Below, piece by piece: positions 13,401 to 24,600 of a stretch of DNA of 64,000 bases; within the stretch, counting starts at the first letter, position 1, and every line of letters starts with the position of its first letter. The notes beneath the pieces were generated by a model. It was not told where the DNA came from, did not search any database, and saw only the letters and a list, made by a program, of their open reading frames with translations. Origin of the DNA: Nelumbo lutea. Its lineage: Eukaryota; Streptophyta; Magnoliopsida; Proteales; Nelumbonaceae. The translations under genes and the position numbers were made by a program. The stretch is from assembly GCA_022828595.1 (NCBI GenBank), contig JAKGHH010000006.1, positions 11,656,633-11,720,632 on the forward strand. Direction: 5' to 3'.

Positions 13401-13674
13401 GTTTAGTGTTCAATGATCTGACCACCTGATCCTTATCCACCATTTGTTGTGACTTAAAAGTTAATTCTGTCCTTCATAGGTCCTGTCATTACTCTCATTA
13501 GCAGCAGCTTGTGCAGCAAATGGTGTTATCAGTTTCCTTCTTGACAGAGGTGGAGTTTACAACCTGCCAAAGATTGGTGGTAGATATCAACTGTCTGTTG
13601 CAATGGCCTTCTTCTCTTGGTTTCTCTCTGTGGCTTCGTCGTTGTTCAACCTTTGGCTTCTCCCATCCCTGTGA
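7418..13674 (+). CDS. CASP-like protein, subfamily 5C (CASPL5C-type)
   Basis: Three exons join into a 153-residue open frame: 7418-7551, 13252-13384 and 13480-13674, all with GT-AG introns and matching phases (2, 0). The protein opens MDDKLPGSIGTSTSLSLRLGQ, typical of the CASPL5 family. It has four hydrophobic segments: residues about 20-35 (VIFSSASLLFMSLGV), 45-62 (FLVTAMGLVIPWSFTLAMVD), 75-100 (ILLIIIVGDWVLSLLSLAAACA) and 128-150 (AMAFFSWFLSVASSLFNLWLL). CASP-like proteins are four-helix plasma-membrane proteins related to Casparian-strip scaffolds; the role of the 5C branch is poorly known. Length matches the family. The ATG at 7418 is preferred because the one at 7411 meets a stop after four codons. 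Intron 1 is 5.7 kb and carries an antisense Copia element. The frame is intact, so the gene is probably functional. Confidence 0.88.
7642..7667. repeat. (GAAA)n microsatellite in CASPL5 intron 1
   Basis: Six or so tandem GAAA units, shortly after the first exon of the CASP-like gene. Confidence 0.9.
8301..8560 (-). repeat. 3' LTR of the CASPL5-intron Copia element
   Basis: A near copy of 12748-13001. It differs by a short local duplication of 'CATACGA.AAGGCT' near 8520-8550 and by loss of about a dozen bases near the 8301 edge. The polypurine tract precedes it on the minus strand. Confidence 0.88.
8575..12709 (-). pseudogene. Copia gag-pol, disrupted
   Basis: Gag starts at ATG 12709 (MADGKEKKNEGEG). 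The UBN2 region lies at about 12480-11990 (FLMGLDDAIYGTMRSNILGTNPFPNLNKAYAMV) and a C-x2-C zinc knuckle at about 11890 (CTNCG). Protease follows at about 11590 (WIIDTGGSHHMT, where DSGA is usual), then the GAG-pre-integrase H-x4-H region at about 11180 (ELWHKRMCHPS). Integrase starts (CDLWG) but is cut: sequence near 10830 (VRSDNGTEFG) joins directly to the post-catalytic 'LRSQANLPIEFWGE' segment near 10800. RT spans about 9990-9400 with YVDD at about 9520, and RNase H about 9060-8703 (YCDSDWAGC, SLTEAEYRSM). Frameshifts near 9735, 8990 and 8700 and several stops make it non-functional. Confidence 0.9.
12736..12747 (-). other. Primer-binding site (initiator Met tRNA)
   Basis: The minus strand reads TGGTATCAGAGC immediately after the 5' LTR, the standard Copia priming site complementary to the 3' end of initiator-Met tRNA. 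Confidence 0.9.
12748..13001 (-). repeat. 5' LTR of the CASPL5-intron Copia element
   Basis: A 254-bp direct repeat of 8301-8560 with TG...CA ends on the minus strand (TGTATTGAG at 13001, ending CACA at 12748). It abuts the primer-binding site. Confidence 0.9.
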
Positions 13675-14659
13675 TTCACATCCTGCTCTTCAAGTAGGCA
13701 CTATTTGAAGAATTAGAAAATGTGCTGATCGTATACTAATAGTGTTCAGGTCAATTAACTGAAGCTAAAGCTATTCTTCCATGAAGGAACTGCAAGTGGG
13801 TGAAATAGTTACTTCAAAGTTCTTACAATTTGTACAGAAATAACCGAAAAATATGACAAGAATGAAAATCAACTCTTTGTGACAATCATGGTGTGCCATC
13901 TCTCAATTGGTGAGAATTTGAGTATTGGTGTGCCCTCTTGGGCATCTCACTTCTGAAAAAAGGCTTTAAATGGTCAATATTCAATTATCATCAGTTGCAG
14001 CTCAATAACTGAAACCTGCAATTTGGAATAGTATATATCATGGAATTTTACTTTCTTGCCAATACTTCAGGTCTTTGCTTACTGTCATTAAATAAGAAAC
14101 TTGCAGCAGGAACCATGGTATATATTGGATATGACTTGAATGACAATAAGTTCAAAAGCTGCATTTGGGATGAGAACTCGGACATTATGCCTACTCGCGC
14201 TCAATCAAACCTGCTGCTGTCATTCCATATACTGCAGCACAAACAAAGTGCAAAATTACAGAAGTTGTTTACAAGTAATAGTAGAAAAGAAGCTGCATTT
14301 GGTAAGCTAAATTTTCTAAATAGAAGTTTTGCTTATATCTAACACATGTTACACAGTGAAATGGGAGTAAAAAATGGTATCCTTTTTATATGGTCATTGC
14401 CTAATAAAATTACCAATGTGTTGCATATGGGTGGGAGATCTGGTTTAGGTCTATATCATTCTCTTTTATGTGGCTGTTCTCCCTCAACATTTTCCTTTTT
14501 GCAGTTTGTGACCCAAAGAACCTCCTCTTCCTATATGGGATGCAGTTGAACTTCAGTGATGCATTCATTGGTGGCGCGTGCGCAGATTCTCATTCAAGAA
14601 TCCAAGCGCTACTCAAACTTGTGGTTGTGGCAAATCCTTCACTGCCTAGATATAAGATC
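13675..14659. other. Downstream flank of the CASPL5 gene, no gene recognised
   Basis: 3' flanking and intergenic DNA. Short open frames (for example 14040-14342) show no family I recognise. Confidence 0.5.
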
Positions 14660-14755
14660 ATATATATGCAAGGTGTCGACTGGTTGGTTGGTAAGGTCTC
14701 ATGTTGGTTGTATCGGAGACTTGGGATTGAATCCCGCCTGCACCTGGGTTGGGGG
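14660..14755 (+). mobile_element. Possible tRNA-derived SINE head
   Basis: About 14666-14690 resembles an RNA polymerase III A box context (ACTGGTTGGTTGGTAAGG), and about 14728-14738 resembles a B box (GGGATTGAATCCC, one base off the consensus). The arrangement and spacing are those of a tRNA-like 5' region of a plant SINE. It abuts LINE sequence at 14775, so it may be part of a composite of old insertions. Confidence 0.4.
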
Positions 14756-14774
14756 ATGGGCTACCCCCCTGTTC

Positions 14775-15950
14775 CTAAAGTAGATACTGTTGAAGAACCG
14801 AAGGATTTCCGGCCAATTGGACTGTGTAATGTGCTTTAAAAAGTTGTGACCAAAATTTTATTCAACAGATTCAAGCCCTTATTGCAGAAACTCATCAGCC
14901 CTTGCCAGAATGCTTTCACACTGGGGGCGGGTTATTACTGACAATAGTGTTATAGCTCAAGAGGTTATTCATACTATGAAAAAACAAAAGGACAAAATTA
15001 AAAGCCTATGATAGGCTTGAATGGCAATTTGTTCTACACACTCTTGCTTCTCTGGGTTTTGCATACCAGATTTTTGTGAACTCATTTATCATTGTATTTC
15101 ATCTGTTAATATGGCTGTTCTACTCGATGTTAAAATCAATCATCTAGCTGTTTTTTGTCGATGACATGATGCTCTTTGGGAAGTGTTCCATGCGAGAGGT
15201 GCGATGTATTCAAGAACAACTTATTCTCTTTAGTAAGTGGTCTGGACAGCAGATTAATTTTGACAAATTGGCCATCTATTTCAGCAAAAAAATGCAATGA
15301 CAAGATTGCGAACTAGAATAGCCACTCATTTGAATGTGCATCAAATGCAATTAAATGATAAATATTTGGGGAGCCCCATGTTCTTTGAAAGGAGCAAATG
15401 TCAAACTTGGTCACACCTTGTTGAGAAGGTCAAGAAAAAAATTAGATGGGTGGAAGATGAAATTATTATCTCAAACAGGCCGTTCTATCCTTACTAATTC
15501 CACATTATAGAAGCAATGCCTAGTTATCATATGAAGAGTTTCCAAATGCCCAAAACAATTCGTAAGCAAATAGATAATATTTTGTAGAGATTTCTGGTGG
15601 GGGCATGCATTTGATGTTCGAAAACTTCATGGGATTCCATTTCTGACGAATAATAATGCATTATGGGCTTATATTCTTCAAGCTAAATACTTGCACAATA
15701 ACTCTATCACCACTGGGGTATCTCCACTAAAGAAAGGTATTCTTCAAAGTCGATCACTCCTCAAAAGGGGGAGTTAATGGATTGTGGTAATGGCTGGGAC
15801 ATAGATTCGTCCATGACCCATGGTGTGAACCAGGTTTGTCTTTACTTGATAGCACTCCACTAGAGGACGGGTTTGGCCGTGTAGGCAACTTCGTACACCC
15901 TAGCTCTAATACCTGGAATACTGAACAATTGACTCAACTGTTTAGTTGAG
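14775..15950 (+). mobile_element. LINE (L1-type) reverse transcriptase remnant
   Basis: The translation shows the plant L1 RT signature EPKDFRPIGLCNVL, then, after a stop, KVVTKILFNRFKPLLQKLIS and CQNAF at 14790-14915. Further pieces follow: a degraded 'FVDDMMLFGKCS' core near 15150, the 'KYLGSPMFF' and 'LVEKVKKKIRW' stretch at 15297-15500, and 'ALWAYILQAKYL' near 15660. Many stops, frameshifts and internal losses are present. It is a 5'- and 3'-truncated dead copy. Confidence 0.85.
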
Positions 15951-16112
15951 CGTTTCCACCATTTGCATGCAGAGCACAAATATTCTTAAAAGTAAATTAT
16001 TAAATTTACTTAATTAACGATTGATTGTCTACAAGAACTCATGCTTGTGTCAAAAAACTAAGGATGAATAGTAATGAACTGAAAAATCTAATATATATAT
16101 ATATATACCCCC
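15951..16112. other. AT-rich spacer with (TA)n
   Basis: A short spacer holding a TA dinucleotide run at about 16089-16107, just before the large inverted repeat. Confidence 0.7.
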
Positions 16113-16653
16113 GATTAGTAATATGTACTTTGGGCCTACTACCACTTTTTCTCTTTGAACTTCAAAATGCGACAATTCAATACCCAAACTTTTAAGATGT
16201 GGCAATCCAGTATCAGCCATTAACTAGTTATTAATCAGCCGTTAGGTGACATTTAAAAAAGACACAAATGTCCTTCAAGTGTTATTTAATTTTTTTTTAT
16301 CAACCATCTAAACATTGACAAAAAATTAACAATCCCAAATCTTTGCCTTTTCCATTCAAGAAAATTGGGTCACGTTTGAGTGGACATTCTGGTGACCCCA
16401 ACTTTCTTGAATAGAAGAGCAAAGGGTTTGAGACTATTAATTTTGTTGTCAATGTTTGGATGGTTAATAAAAAAAAATTAGATGACACTCAAAGGGTATT
16501 TGTGTCTTTTTCAAATGCCACTTAATGGTTGGTTAACCGCTAGTTAACAGTAGGTACTAGATTATCATGTTTTGAAAGTTCAGGTATTGAATTGTCACAT
16601 TTTAAAGTACGGTGACCAAAGTGGCACTAGGCCCAAAGTATATGGTACTAATC
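16113..16653. mobile_element. 541-bp foldback element (long inverted repeat)
   Basis: The left end GATTAGTAATATGTACTTTG is matched by the right end AAAGTATATGGTACTAATC. Pairing continues inward: GGGCCTA/TAGGCCC, 'GACACAAATG' against 'CATTTG' words, 'CAACCATCTAAACATTGACA' against TGTCAATGTTTGGATGGTT, and 'ATTCAAGAAA'/'TTTCTTGAAT', down to a small loop near 16381-16398. Practically the whole element is two arms of about 260 bp. This is a foldback-type or long-TIR MITE. It codes for nothing. Confidence 0.85.
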
Positions 16654-16687
16654 AAGATACATGGGAATCTTTGAGATAGAGCCCCCC

Positions 16688-17005
16688 CACTATTCAGACA
16701 CACGATCATTTCATTTTTTTGGAAATTTAGATACAAGGCATTTTTTGAGAAGTTGCTGTTAAAGCCCACAACCTACTTCCACCATTCAGAAAAGTGGCAT
16801 TTTCATTTTCTAGAAAGCTAGATACATGACAATTCCTGAGAGAATTCCTGCTAAAGCCCACAACCCACTACCAGGCTACAACCCCCCACCATTCAAACAT
16901 GTGGCCATCTCATTTTTCTAGAAAGCTAGACATGTGACATTTTTTGAGAAGTTGATGCTAAAGACCACAACCCACTACCACCATTTAGACATGTGGCATC
17001 CTATT
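16688..17005. repeat. Tandem repeat, unit about 92 bp, three and a half copies
   Basis: Units start near 16688, 16781, 16888 and 16980 with 'ACCATTCAGACATGTGGC'-like sequence. Each contains 'TTTCTAGAAAGCTAGA' and ends with 'AAAGCCCACAACCCACTACC'. The second unit carries an extra ~14 bp. Non-coding. Confidence 0.8.
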
Positions 17006-17956
17006 AATTCAAGAAATAGGATTCAAAAAGTTAGTAGTTTCACTCCTAAACATTCTTAATCGAGAATTATTTATTAACTTAACACATGTTTATCCATAGT
17101 CTATTAAATACAAATGGTGGGACCCATTAAAAGATTACCATAGACCCACATTTATTTTTAAATGATTTTTTTTTCAAAAAGAAAATACTTTATTAATTAC
17201 AAATTTGGTATAATTTGTAGGAAGCAACTTAATTCAACTTTTAAAAATAAATAACTCAAAATAGATTTATTAGATAAATAGCAAATACCAAATAAAGTTG
17301 GTTATTGTTTACCAGTAAGATCTCATTTAATATCTTAAATCAAATTAAAAAACATAAATTAATAGTGGGTTTCAAATGAAATAGGTCAAAATAGATTGTC
17401 AATTACAAAGGTGCAAGCCTTATATTAGTTTTTTTTTTAATTTAATTTTTGATAACTTAGTAAACTTCAAACTAAATTATATACACATTTAGTTACCCCG
17501 TACTTAGTACAGGGTCATTCTCTAATAACATTGTAAAGCCAAGCCTAAATCCCAACCCCGACCCATGTGAACAAGTCTTTGTGGAGCCATCTTACAAATA
17601 TATCAAAGTAGTTTGACTTTTAGAAACCCCAAATACATGTAAAGTGGTAAACAGGTTATCAAAATTCTTAGAGGGTTTTTGATTGATCAAAGCTTTTCCG
17701 GTATCATGTTTTTGTAATAAAATAGATTTTTCCATACATTTGGTTTGTGGGATTGGAAGGGAAAAAATATTATTGAATATTCTTTCCTTTTTCATGTTTG
17801 GTTTGTTGGATCTAGGATGTTATAAGATGAGATGGAAAAAAAAAAGGTAGGATTCCATATCTTAGTTTTTGGGATATTGAATACCCTCTATTTTGGTGGG
17901 AAACAAGCGGGAAAGGAAAAGAAAAACTTGTTTAACATAAAAACCATGAGATCATA
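17006..17956. other. AT-rich intergenic DNA
   Basis: No gene or clear repeat boundary is visible. Confidence 0.6.
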
Positions 17957-18115
17957 TTTGCACCTCATAGAGCACACCTCACACCAACCTTGCAGCGCAT
18001 CATGTGGATTGAGAATGTAACATCGCATGATCTTATCATTCACGGGAAGATGTTCCCAAGGCACTACTGCAATGCACTCTAAGAATGGTGTGAGATGTGC
18101 TCTGTGAGGAGCAAA
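17957..18115. repeat. Short foldback (hairpin-forming) element, copy 1
   Basis: The left arm starts TTTGCACCTCATAGAGCAC and the right arm ends GTGCTCTGTGAGGAGCAAA. The arms pair over about 45 bases with scattered mismatches. It contains a 'GGAAGATGTTCCCA' core shared with the foldback at 32662-32827. It is either a MITE or a small-RNA hairpin; the sequence alone does not decide. Confidence 0.6.
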
Positions 18116-18129
18116 TCCAAACTCAAAAT

Positions 18130-18688
18130 TAGACGCATGACTCATTAATAAATTATTACTTATTTAATAACATATTAATAAAATAATTTAATTAAAATTA
18201 ATTTAATAATTAATTAATTAATATTAAATATTAATTAAATAATGACTAATATGTAATTAATCATTGATAATAAAACATTAAATAATAAAAAATATGGATA
18301 ACTAATTAAAATAATTAACAATAAAAATAAAAATATTAATTAATTCATAATAAATATTAATAAAATAACATATTAACTAAAATTGAAATATTAATTCATA
18401 ATCAATAATTTATTAACTAATTATCAACATTAATTAATTAATAATAAACATAAAATAACAAAAAGTAATCACCATTGAATTGAAGTTGATTTTCTTATTA
18501 TTTTCCCTTCAACCATGCAAGAAATATGAAAAATTTCTCTCCATTTTCTCTTTATCCTTCCATCCCATCGCATCCCACCAAAATTTGTCTGGAACCAAAC
18601 GCAGTTAAACATGAAAGAAAACAACGATAAAATACAACCGTGAAACCGATAAAGCCAAAGTGGGAGGTATTGGCACTAAGGAGAACTC
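18130..18688. promoter_or_regulatory. 5' flank of the DUF1995 gene
   Basis: 18150-18460 is almost pure AATTAATTAATA-type sequence, followed by about 200 bp of mixed sequence leading to the start codon. It probably includes the promoter, but I see no unambiguous TATA box or start site. Confidence 0.35.
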
Positions 18689-21600
18689 ATGGCTTCTACA
18701 CTCCCAAACCTCTGTTGCTGCTCTCCGTCTATCACCACCACATCCACCACTACCCGCTTAACATCGTCTTTCTCGCCGCTCATCCCTCGTGGGTCCCATG
18801 AAATTGGACTGCGCATTGCTCGTTCCGACTTGCGCACCTCTGCTAAGTTCGAGAAATTCCAAGGTGAAGGTCCCGAAGGCAGTGTTGATGACAACCCATC
18901 ACCTCCTTTAAAGACCCAGCAACCAGTTCAAGGAGAAGAAGAAGAGGAGGATGACAGGTTCTCTAATTTCTATTTTTAATATCTTTTCTGCTCCTGCTCG
19001 AATTCAGCCATTATCCTGTTGAATGTGTGTATATACGCTGGTATTCATTTTGATATTTTTTTGGTTATAAACGGCCGTAAAAGAACCAAATTTGATTTCT
19101 AATTTGAAAAAAAAATCATGGTTCCAATTGATTAAGAAGCCAAGCTCTAGCAATGGCTTATGAGGAATTGTAGCTACTCTCCTGCTGAAAAGGGGATAGA
19201 AGACTAAATTTGTTTATGAAGTTGTACTTTCAATATGCAAATAACAGGTAGAGTTTGATTTTTTCCAGCCACCATGTTGAAATTGAGTAGTTGGGTTGTT
19301 GGAAAAATGACAATTTAATTCAGAGAACTTGCAATTCTGTATTCTCTTTTAATGTTCGGGCGTCTCATGAAGGATTATGATGGGTCTCATTTTATGTTTT
19401 CAGTTGCTTACCTTCTGACTTGGAGGGTGCTGTAAGGCAATCAAGTCAAGCAAGTGCCATCTTTGTATCTTCTGGAGGGATGAGAGCAATAGTAAGTCTT
19501 ATTCTTCAAAAAAAAATAATAATAATAATTTGGAGCAATGTGTATGTTTGTTTGTTTTTTTTGCGAAACCACATGAGGTTCAGAAATTGGGATCTCCCCA
19601 AATCTAGAATGGCCCATGTTCTTTGCTTGGTTCTATCGAGGGCTTGTCTTCTTGGCCTTGAAATGGCTATCCGTGCATGTGAATAATTTAATTCCAATTA
19701 GTCTGGCTTCTCTTTGCTTATTTTGAACTTTATTTCTCCATTATGGCCTTTATAGCAGTGTAATAATTGATATTTAATGCCTTCACATACAATTTCAAAG
19801 ATTTGGCTAATTTCAGGCATCTCCATGATGAAGCCTCGGTTTACTTGTCAGCTAATACCTCCAAAATCAGGTTTTAAGTAATCACACTGATTCACATATT
19901 AGAAAACCAAAACCAATGGACCAAGGCCACCATTGTTCCTAGCATTCAGGTGGCCCACAAATGTATGGCAAGTCAGCCTCTAGAAGTCATGGCACAGAGA
20001 CATTAATGTAAATAAGTACCAAATTGTATGTGTAAATAAAATATAGTAAAAATAAGAAAAAAAATTGAAGAAAACTATGGAGAACTGAAGTCTTGACACC
20101 TTTGGATGTCCTTTCCCATGAAATCTTATCTAAAAGAACCTAGTCCCAAACTTCTTGCTGACTTCGGCTTGGAGAATCACCATAATGTTCTTTTTATGAG
20201 CTTTTTATTTCTGAACCTTGCTCTTTGACTTGTTCTCTTTGTAAATACTAATCATGCTCATTTTTTTTTTTTTGTATGCATGTCTCTATATGTGTGTGTG
20301 TGTGTGTGTAGGTTGAGCTCTTAATCCCACAGTTGCAATTTCTTGATGATGAAGGGGCCCAAGCTGAGCTCTGGGAATTGTCAAGGATTTTCTTGGATAC
20401 TCTTATTGAAGAAACAGGATGCCAGGTAAGGAAGAGTGTTGCTTTAGGGTTTTGTATATCAGAAAATGAAATCTATTAATGAAGAAAGAGGCAAAATAAG
20501 AAAAAAGATGCATAGAAACATCAGGATCTACCAACTCCCAAGGGGGAAGGACTAACCTGAAGGCTAAGAAACCATAACTCCAATCAAAATATCATTAACA
20601 ATAGGGTTTATTGATGGCTGGATCTGGTGGAGTTAGATGTTCACTCTGGTGACGACCAGCAATCTAGCCTTTCCAATGAAATGACAGTGACAAGGGCCTT
20701 TACTATCACCATTCATCCAAATATATTACCCCACTTGAGAGTCTCCCTCAACCATACCTGCGTTGGGGATCATATGTTAAATCAGGTTTACATCTTTTAT
20801 GGATAGTATCTGTTGGGGAAAGATCTTCATGGATAAGCAAGTACAAGTTCCTACTCTTACAAATTAGCTATCTACACTGCAACTGCTTATAATCCTGTCA
20901 TTTGTAGAAAGTAAAAGCGATCTTCCCTGATGCTGGAGCAGCTGCACTTCTTAAATATCGCTGGAAAGATGCAACTTTTGGATTTTCCAGGTATCCTCCA
21001 TCTTTCAGTTGAATTTCCATTAAGAAATTCGGTGACCTTTCTTCTCAAACATCCAACAAAGCGAGGTGCATGTTGTTGTTTGTTTTCCTCATTTTTAATG
21101 ATTTTCCTTTCATTTTTTGTGCTAATTATGTTCTGCATTGCGTGTTTGCAACATTTAGCTTTGACATCCCCAGATTGCCTATTTTATCAGTTAAATATGA
21201 GACATATAAACAATATTCTTTGTCACAAAAATGCTATGGTGATAGATTTGTTGCATTAGATTATTACAATTGAAAATTCAGTTCCCTGTTCCCTAACTTC
21301 CATTCTACAGTTTCCTTTTATCTTCTTTTCTTTTTTTCCCCTTGGGGAGGAGAGGGTTTGACTGGGGCTTTATAATGGCTATGAACATCCCACGTACAAC
21401 CCTCTCTACCCAACCTACATTTAGCCAAAGTATCTGCTATAATCCATTGGCATCTATCTTAAGGACACTGAGCAGGTCCAATGGCTATGAATTTCATATC
21501 ATTGGGGGCAGGGGTGGTTCACTAGGGCATTAAAATTGCTATGAGCTTCATTTCTCTATGTGGTAAGTCAATTTCCATTGTCCAATAGATTCCCTTTTAG

Positions 21601-24600
21601 TCCATATACTGGTACCCTTTGGATCATAATTCACTACTAAAATAGCCAACCCTTCTATCCCTAGCAATCAGAGTCCAAATGCATATGTAGCTTGTGCATC
21701 AGATCATGGATTTCCAAGTTTCTTGCTCAAATAACTGCAATTTGCAGATCTTGAAGTTTAAATTGCACTCTTTTATGATCCAATCTTGTAGTACTACAAT
21801 AAAATCTATTGAAGATCACTCATGCTTGGTAACCTTTGTTCATTGACTTATCAATGAGAAAACCTTTTTTTTTTTTCATTGATTTTGTACTAAATTTGAA
21901 GGCATAGTTCTTGCTTAGGTCTTTCCTGCTGTTGAATGAAGTCTGAGTGAAAATTCATATTTAACCCAGTGAATCTGTCTGAACCCATGTAAAGTCATCA
22001 AATAGGCCATTCAATTGGCCAAATTTAACTTTGTAGCACTGTAAACCAATTTTGTTACATGCAGTCTTCAATTTTTTCTTCTTCCCTTTGTAGCATGTGT
22101 ATTTATCTAAGTTCAGTGTGGAATGGCTCACATAATTTCATCTATACCTGGTTACTTAATATTTGCTGGTCATACAAATTAGACTGAAGGTAATTAAATG
22201 ATGGAACAAGCAGGTTTCTTACCTTACCACTCATTCCACCGAGCTTTTAGTTATTCAAGCTCTATAATCTAGAATCTAGATTACACTCATTTGGCAATCT
22301 GAAATGTGCTTCAGTAGTTAAATTCTGCAATCGCAAAATTTTCAACTTGTGGATATTTTCTGGTCATACAAAGTAGACTGAAGGTAATTAAATGATGAAA
22401 CAAGCAGGTTTCTTACACTACCACTCATTCCACTGAGCTTTTAGTTATTCAAGCTCTATAATCTAGGTCACACTCATTTGGCAATCTGAAATGTGCTTCA
22501 GTAGTTAAATTCTGCAATCACAAAATTTTCAACTTGTGGATTCAATAATATATTTTGAACAATGAAAACTGTTAATATAACATATGGTGTGTAGAGAACA
22601 CTAATGTGGGCCCCACAGCTGTGGCTTCCACTGTGTTCGTAGGACAGTATGTGTAATTATTTGTTTCAGTCATGGTAGTGTTAGTTGGTGGTCAGTTTGT
22701 TATTTCAGTTTTATTTGCTTTATTTGTCATGTAAGTACTAAGGGTAGATCTATCCTTTCCCTATGTACTAAACATAACCTATAAATAATAAGAGAGTAGC
22801 GGCGGCAGATCATTAGAATCTGTTCCTTCTTTCAAACCTTTGTGTTCTCCAGTTCTTCTCCTCTCTTTTATTTCTTTCTCTCACATTTCTTCTACTTTTC
22901 CTAACCTGAAATCTATTAGGGTTCAAGGCTGATTGTAGTCTTGATCGTCTACTTGGTATCAGAGCCTATCTAGGGTTTCTCATGTGAGTCTAGTCCAGCC
23001 GACCACATGAGAACTATCTAGGGCTGGAAGTTTATGAAGAAGTATTCATTGGCTGATTCTTGGAGGTTACCAAAAGAGTTTAGCAGCTGTTGAAGATTGC
23101 CACGACTTGCAGAGTGTTGGTAATTAGGAAGAATCAGAGAAGGCTAGGGTTCGGGCAACCTTGGAAGGTAGCGAACAACATTCTCTGGGTAAGTCTGATT
23201 TATTTTCTAGAGACTGCTATCAGTCAAGATAGGTTGGACCTATCCAGAAGGAGTGGCCGAACTGTTTTAGGGTTTTCTCTCTATTCTAGGGTTTGACATT
23301 AACCTTGCGGCAAACCTAACTGTTGGGCCGGACTTTTTTTATCTTTTTGGAAAGTTCTTGTTTTAGCATTTTCTCTCAAAGGTGATCAGTTTTAGGGTTT
23401 CACATTGACCCTATGACAAGACCTAATTGTACGGACTGCTTGGAAAGTGCGGCTGAGCACTTATTTCAGACCTACGATTAAAACCCTAATTTTGGTCTAG
23501 CATCTCAGATTGCTCTCTAAGCTGGTTTCAGACCTATTTTTTGGTTTTGAGCTCTTTTAGGGGGTGAAAAACTGGTATGGACTGCTTGGTACTGTGGTTG
23601 CCGATTGGTTTCAGATCAGATTTATACTGGTTTCATGCATATACCTTGATTACAGATTGGGTTCAGATCAGACCTGCATTGATTCCATACTGATTTCTGA
23701 TTGTGATCGACTATCCAAGTGCTGTTTTCTGTTGTAGTGACCCTAACAGTTCGTAACTATTGATTCTTGATCAAAGATGGAGTTTAAAAATCAGGGAGAA
23801 GGTAGTTTTGGGAACAACAGTTATGATAGTATATCTGAAACTGGTTTTCAGATTACAACTATGAGATTTGATGGGTCAAACTACTTGGAATGGGCCCAAT
23901 CAGCCATGATGGCTATTGGGGGAAGGGGAAAACTAGGCTACCTCTTAGGAGATGTGACAAAACCTTCCAAGGTGGACCCAATGTACACCAAGTGGGTTCA
24001 AGAGAACTACTTGGTTATGGCATGGCTGTGTAATTCTATGCAACCACATATCAGCCGAAATTACTTGTGGGCAAAGACAGCCAAGGAGATATGGGATGTT
24101 GTGAAAGAAACCTATTCCCAACCCCTTAATGTTGCCAGAACCTATGAACTGAAGTGTGAAGTGAATAGTCTTAAACGAGGAGAGAAACCAGTTTCTGTCT
24201 ACATCTCTACCTTGAAATCCCTATGGCATGAGATTGATCATCTAAAGACTCTTGAGTGGGAGAGTTCCAAAGATGCACAGACTCACAGAAAGCAAGTCAA
24301 GACAAATAGGGTGTTTGAATTTCTAGCTGGTTTGATTTCATAATATGACATTGTGAGGCAATAGATACTGACCAGAGATAGTGTGACCCACTCTCAAGCA
24401 TACTCTCTGGTGCATAGTGAAGAGACCAGGAGGAAAGTCATGATGCAAACTCAGCCTCTTTCCCTAGCCTTGACAGCTGTTAAACCTAAGTCAGGGGGTG
24501 ATCCAGAAAGGGACAGGAAGATGGAAGATAAACGGGACCTGGTATGTGAACATTGCAAGAAATCCAAGCACACAAAAAATACTTGTTGGAAGCTGCATCC

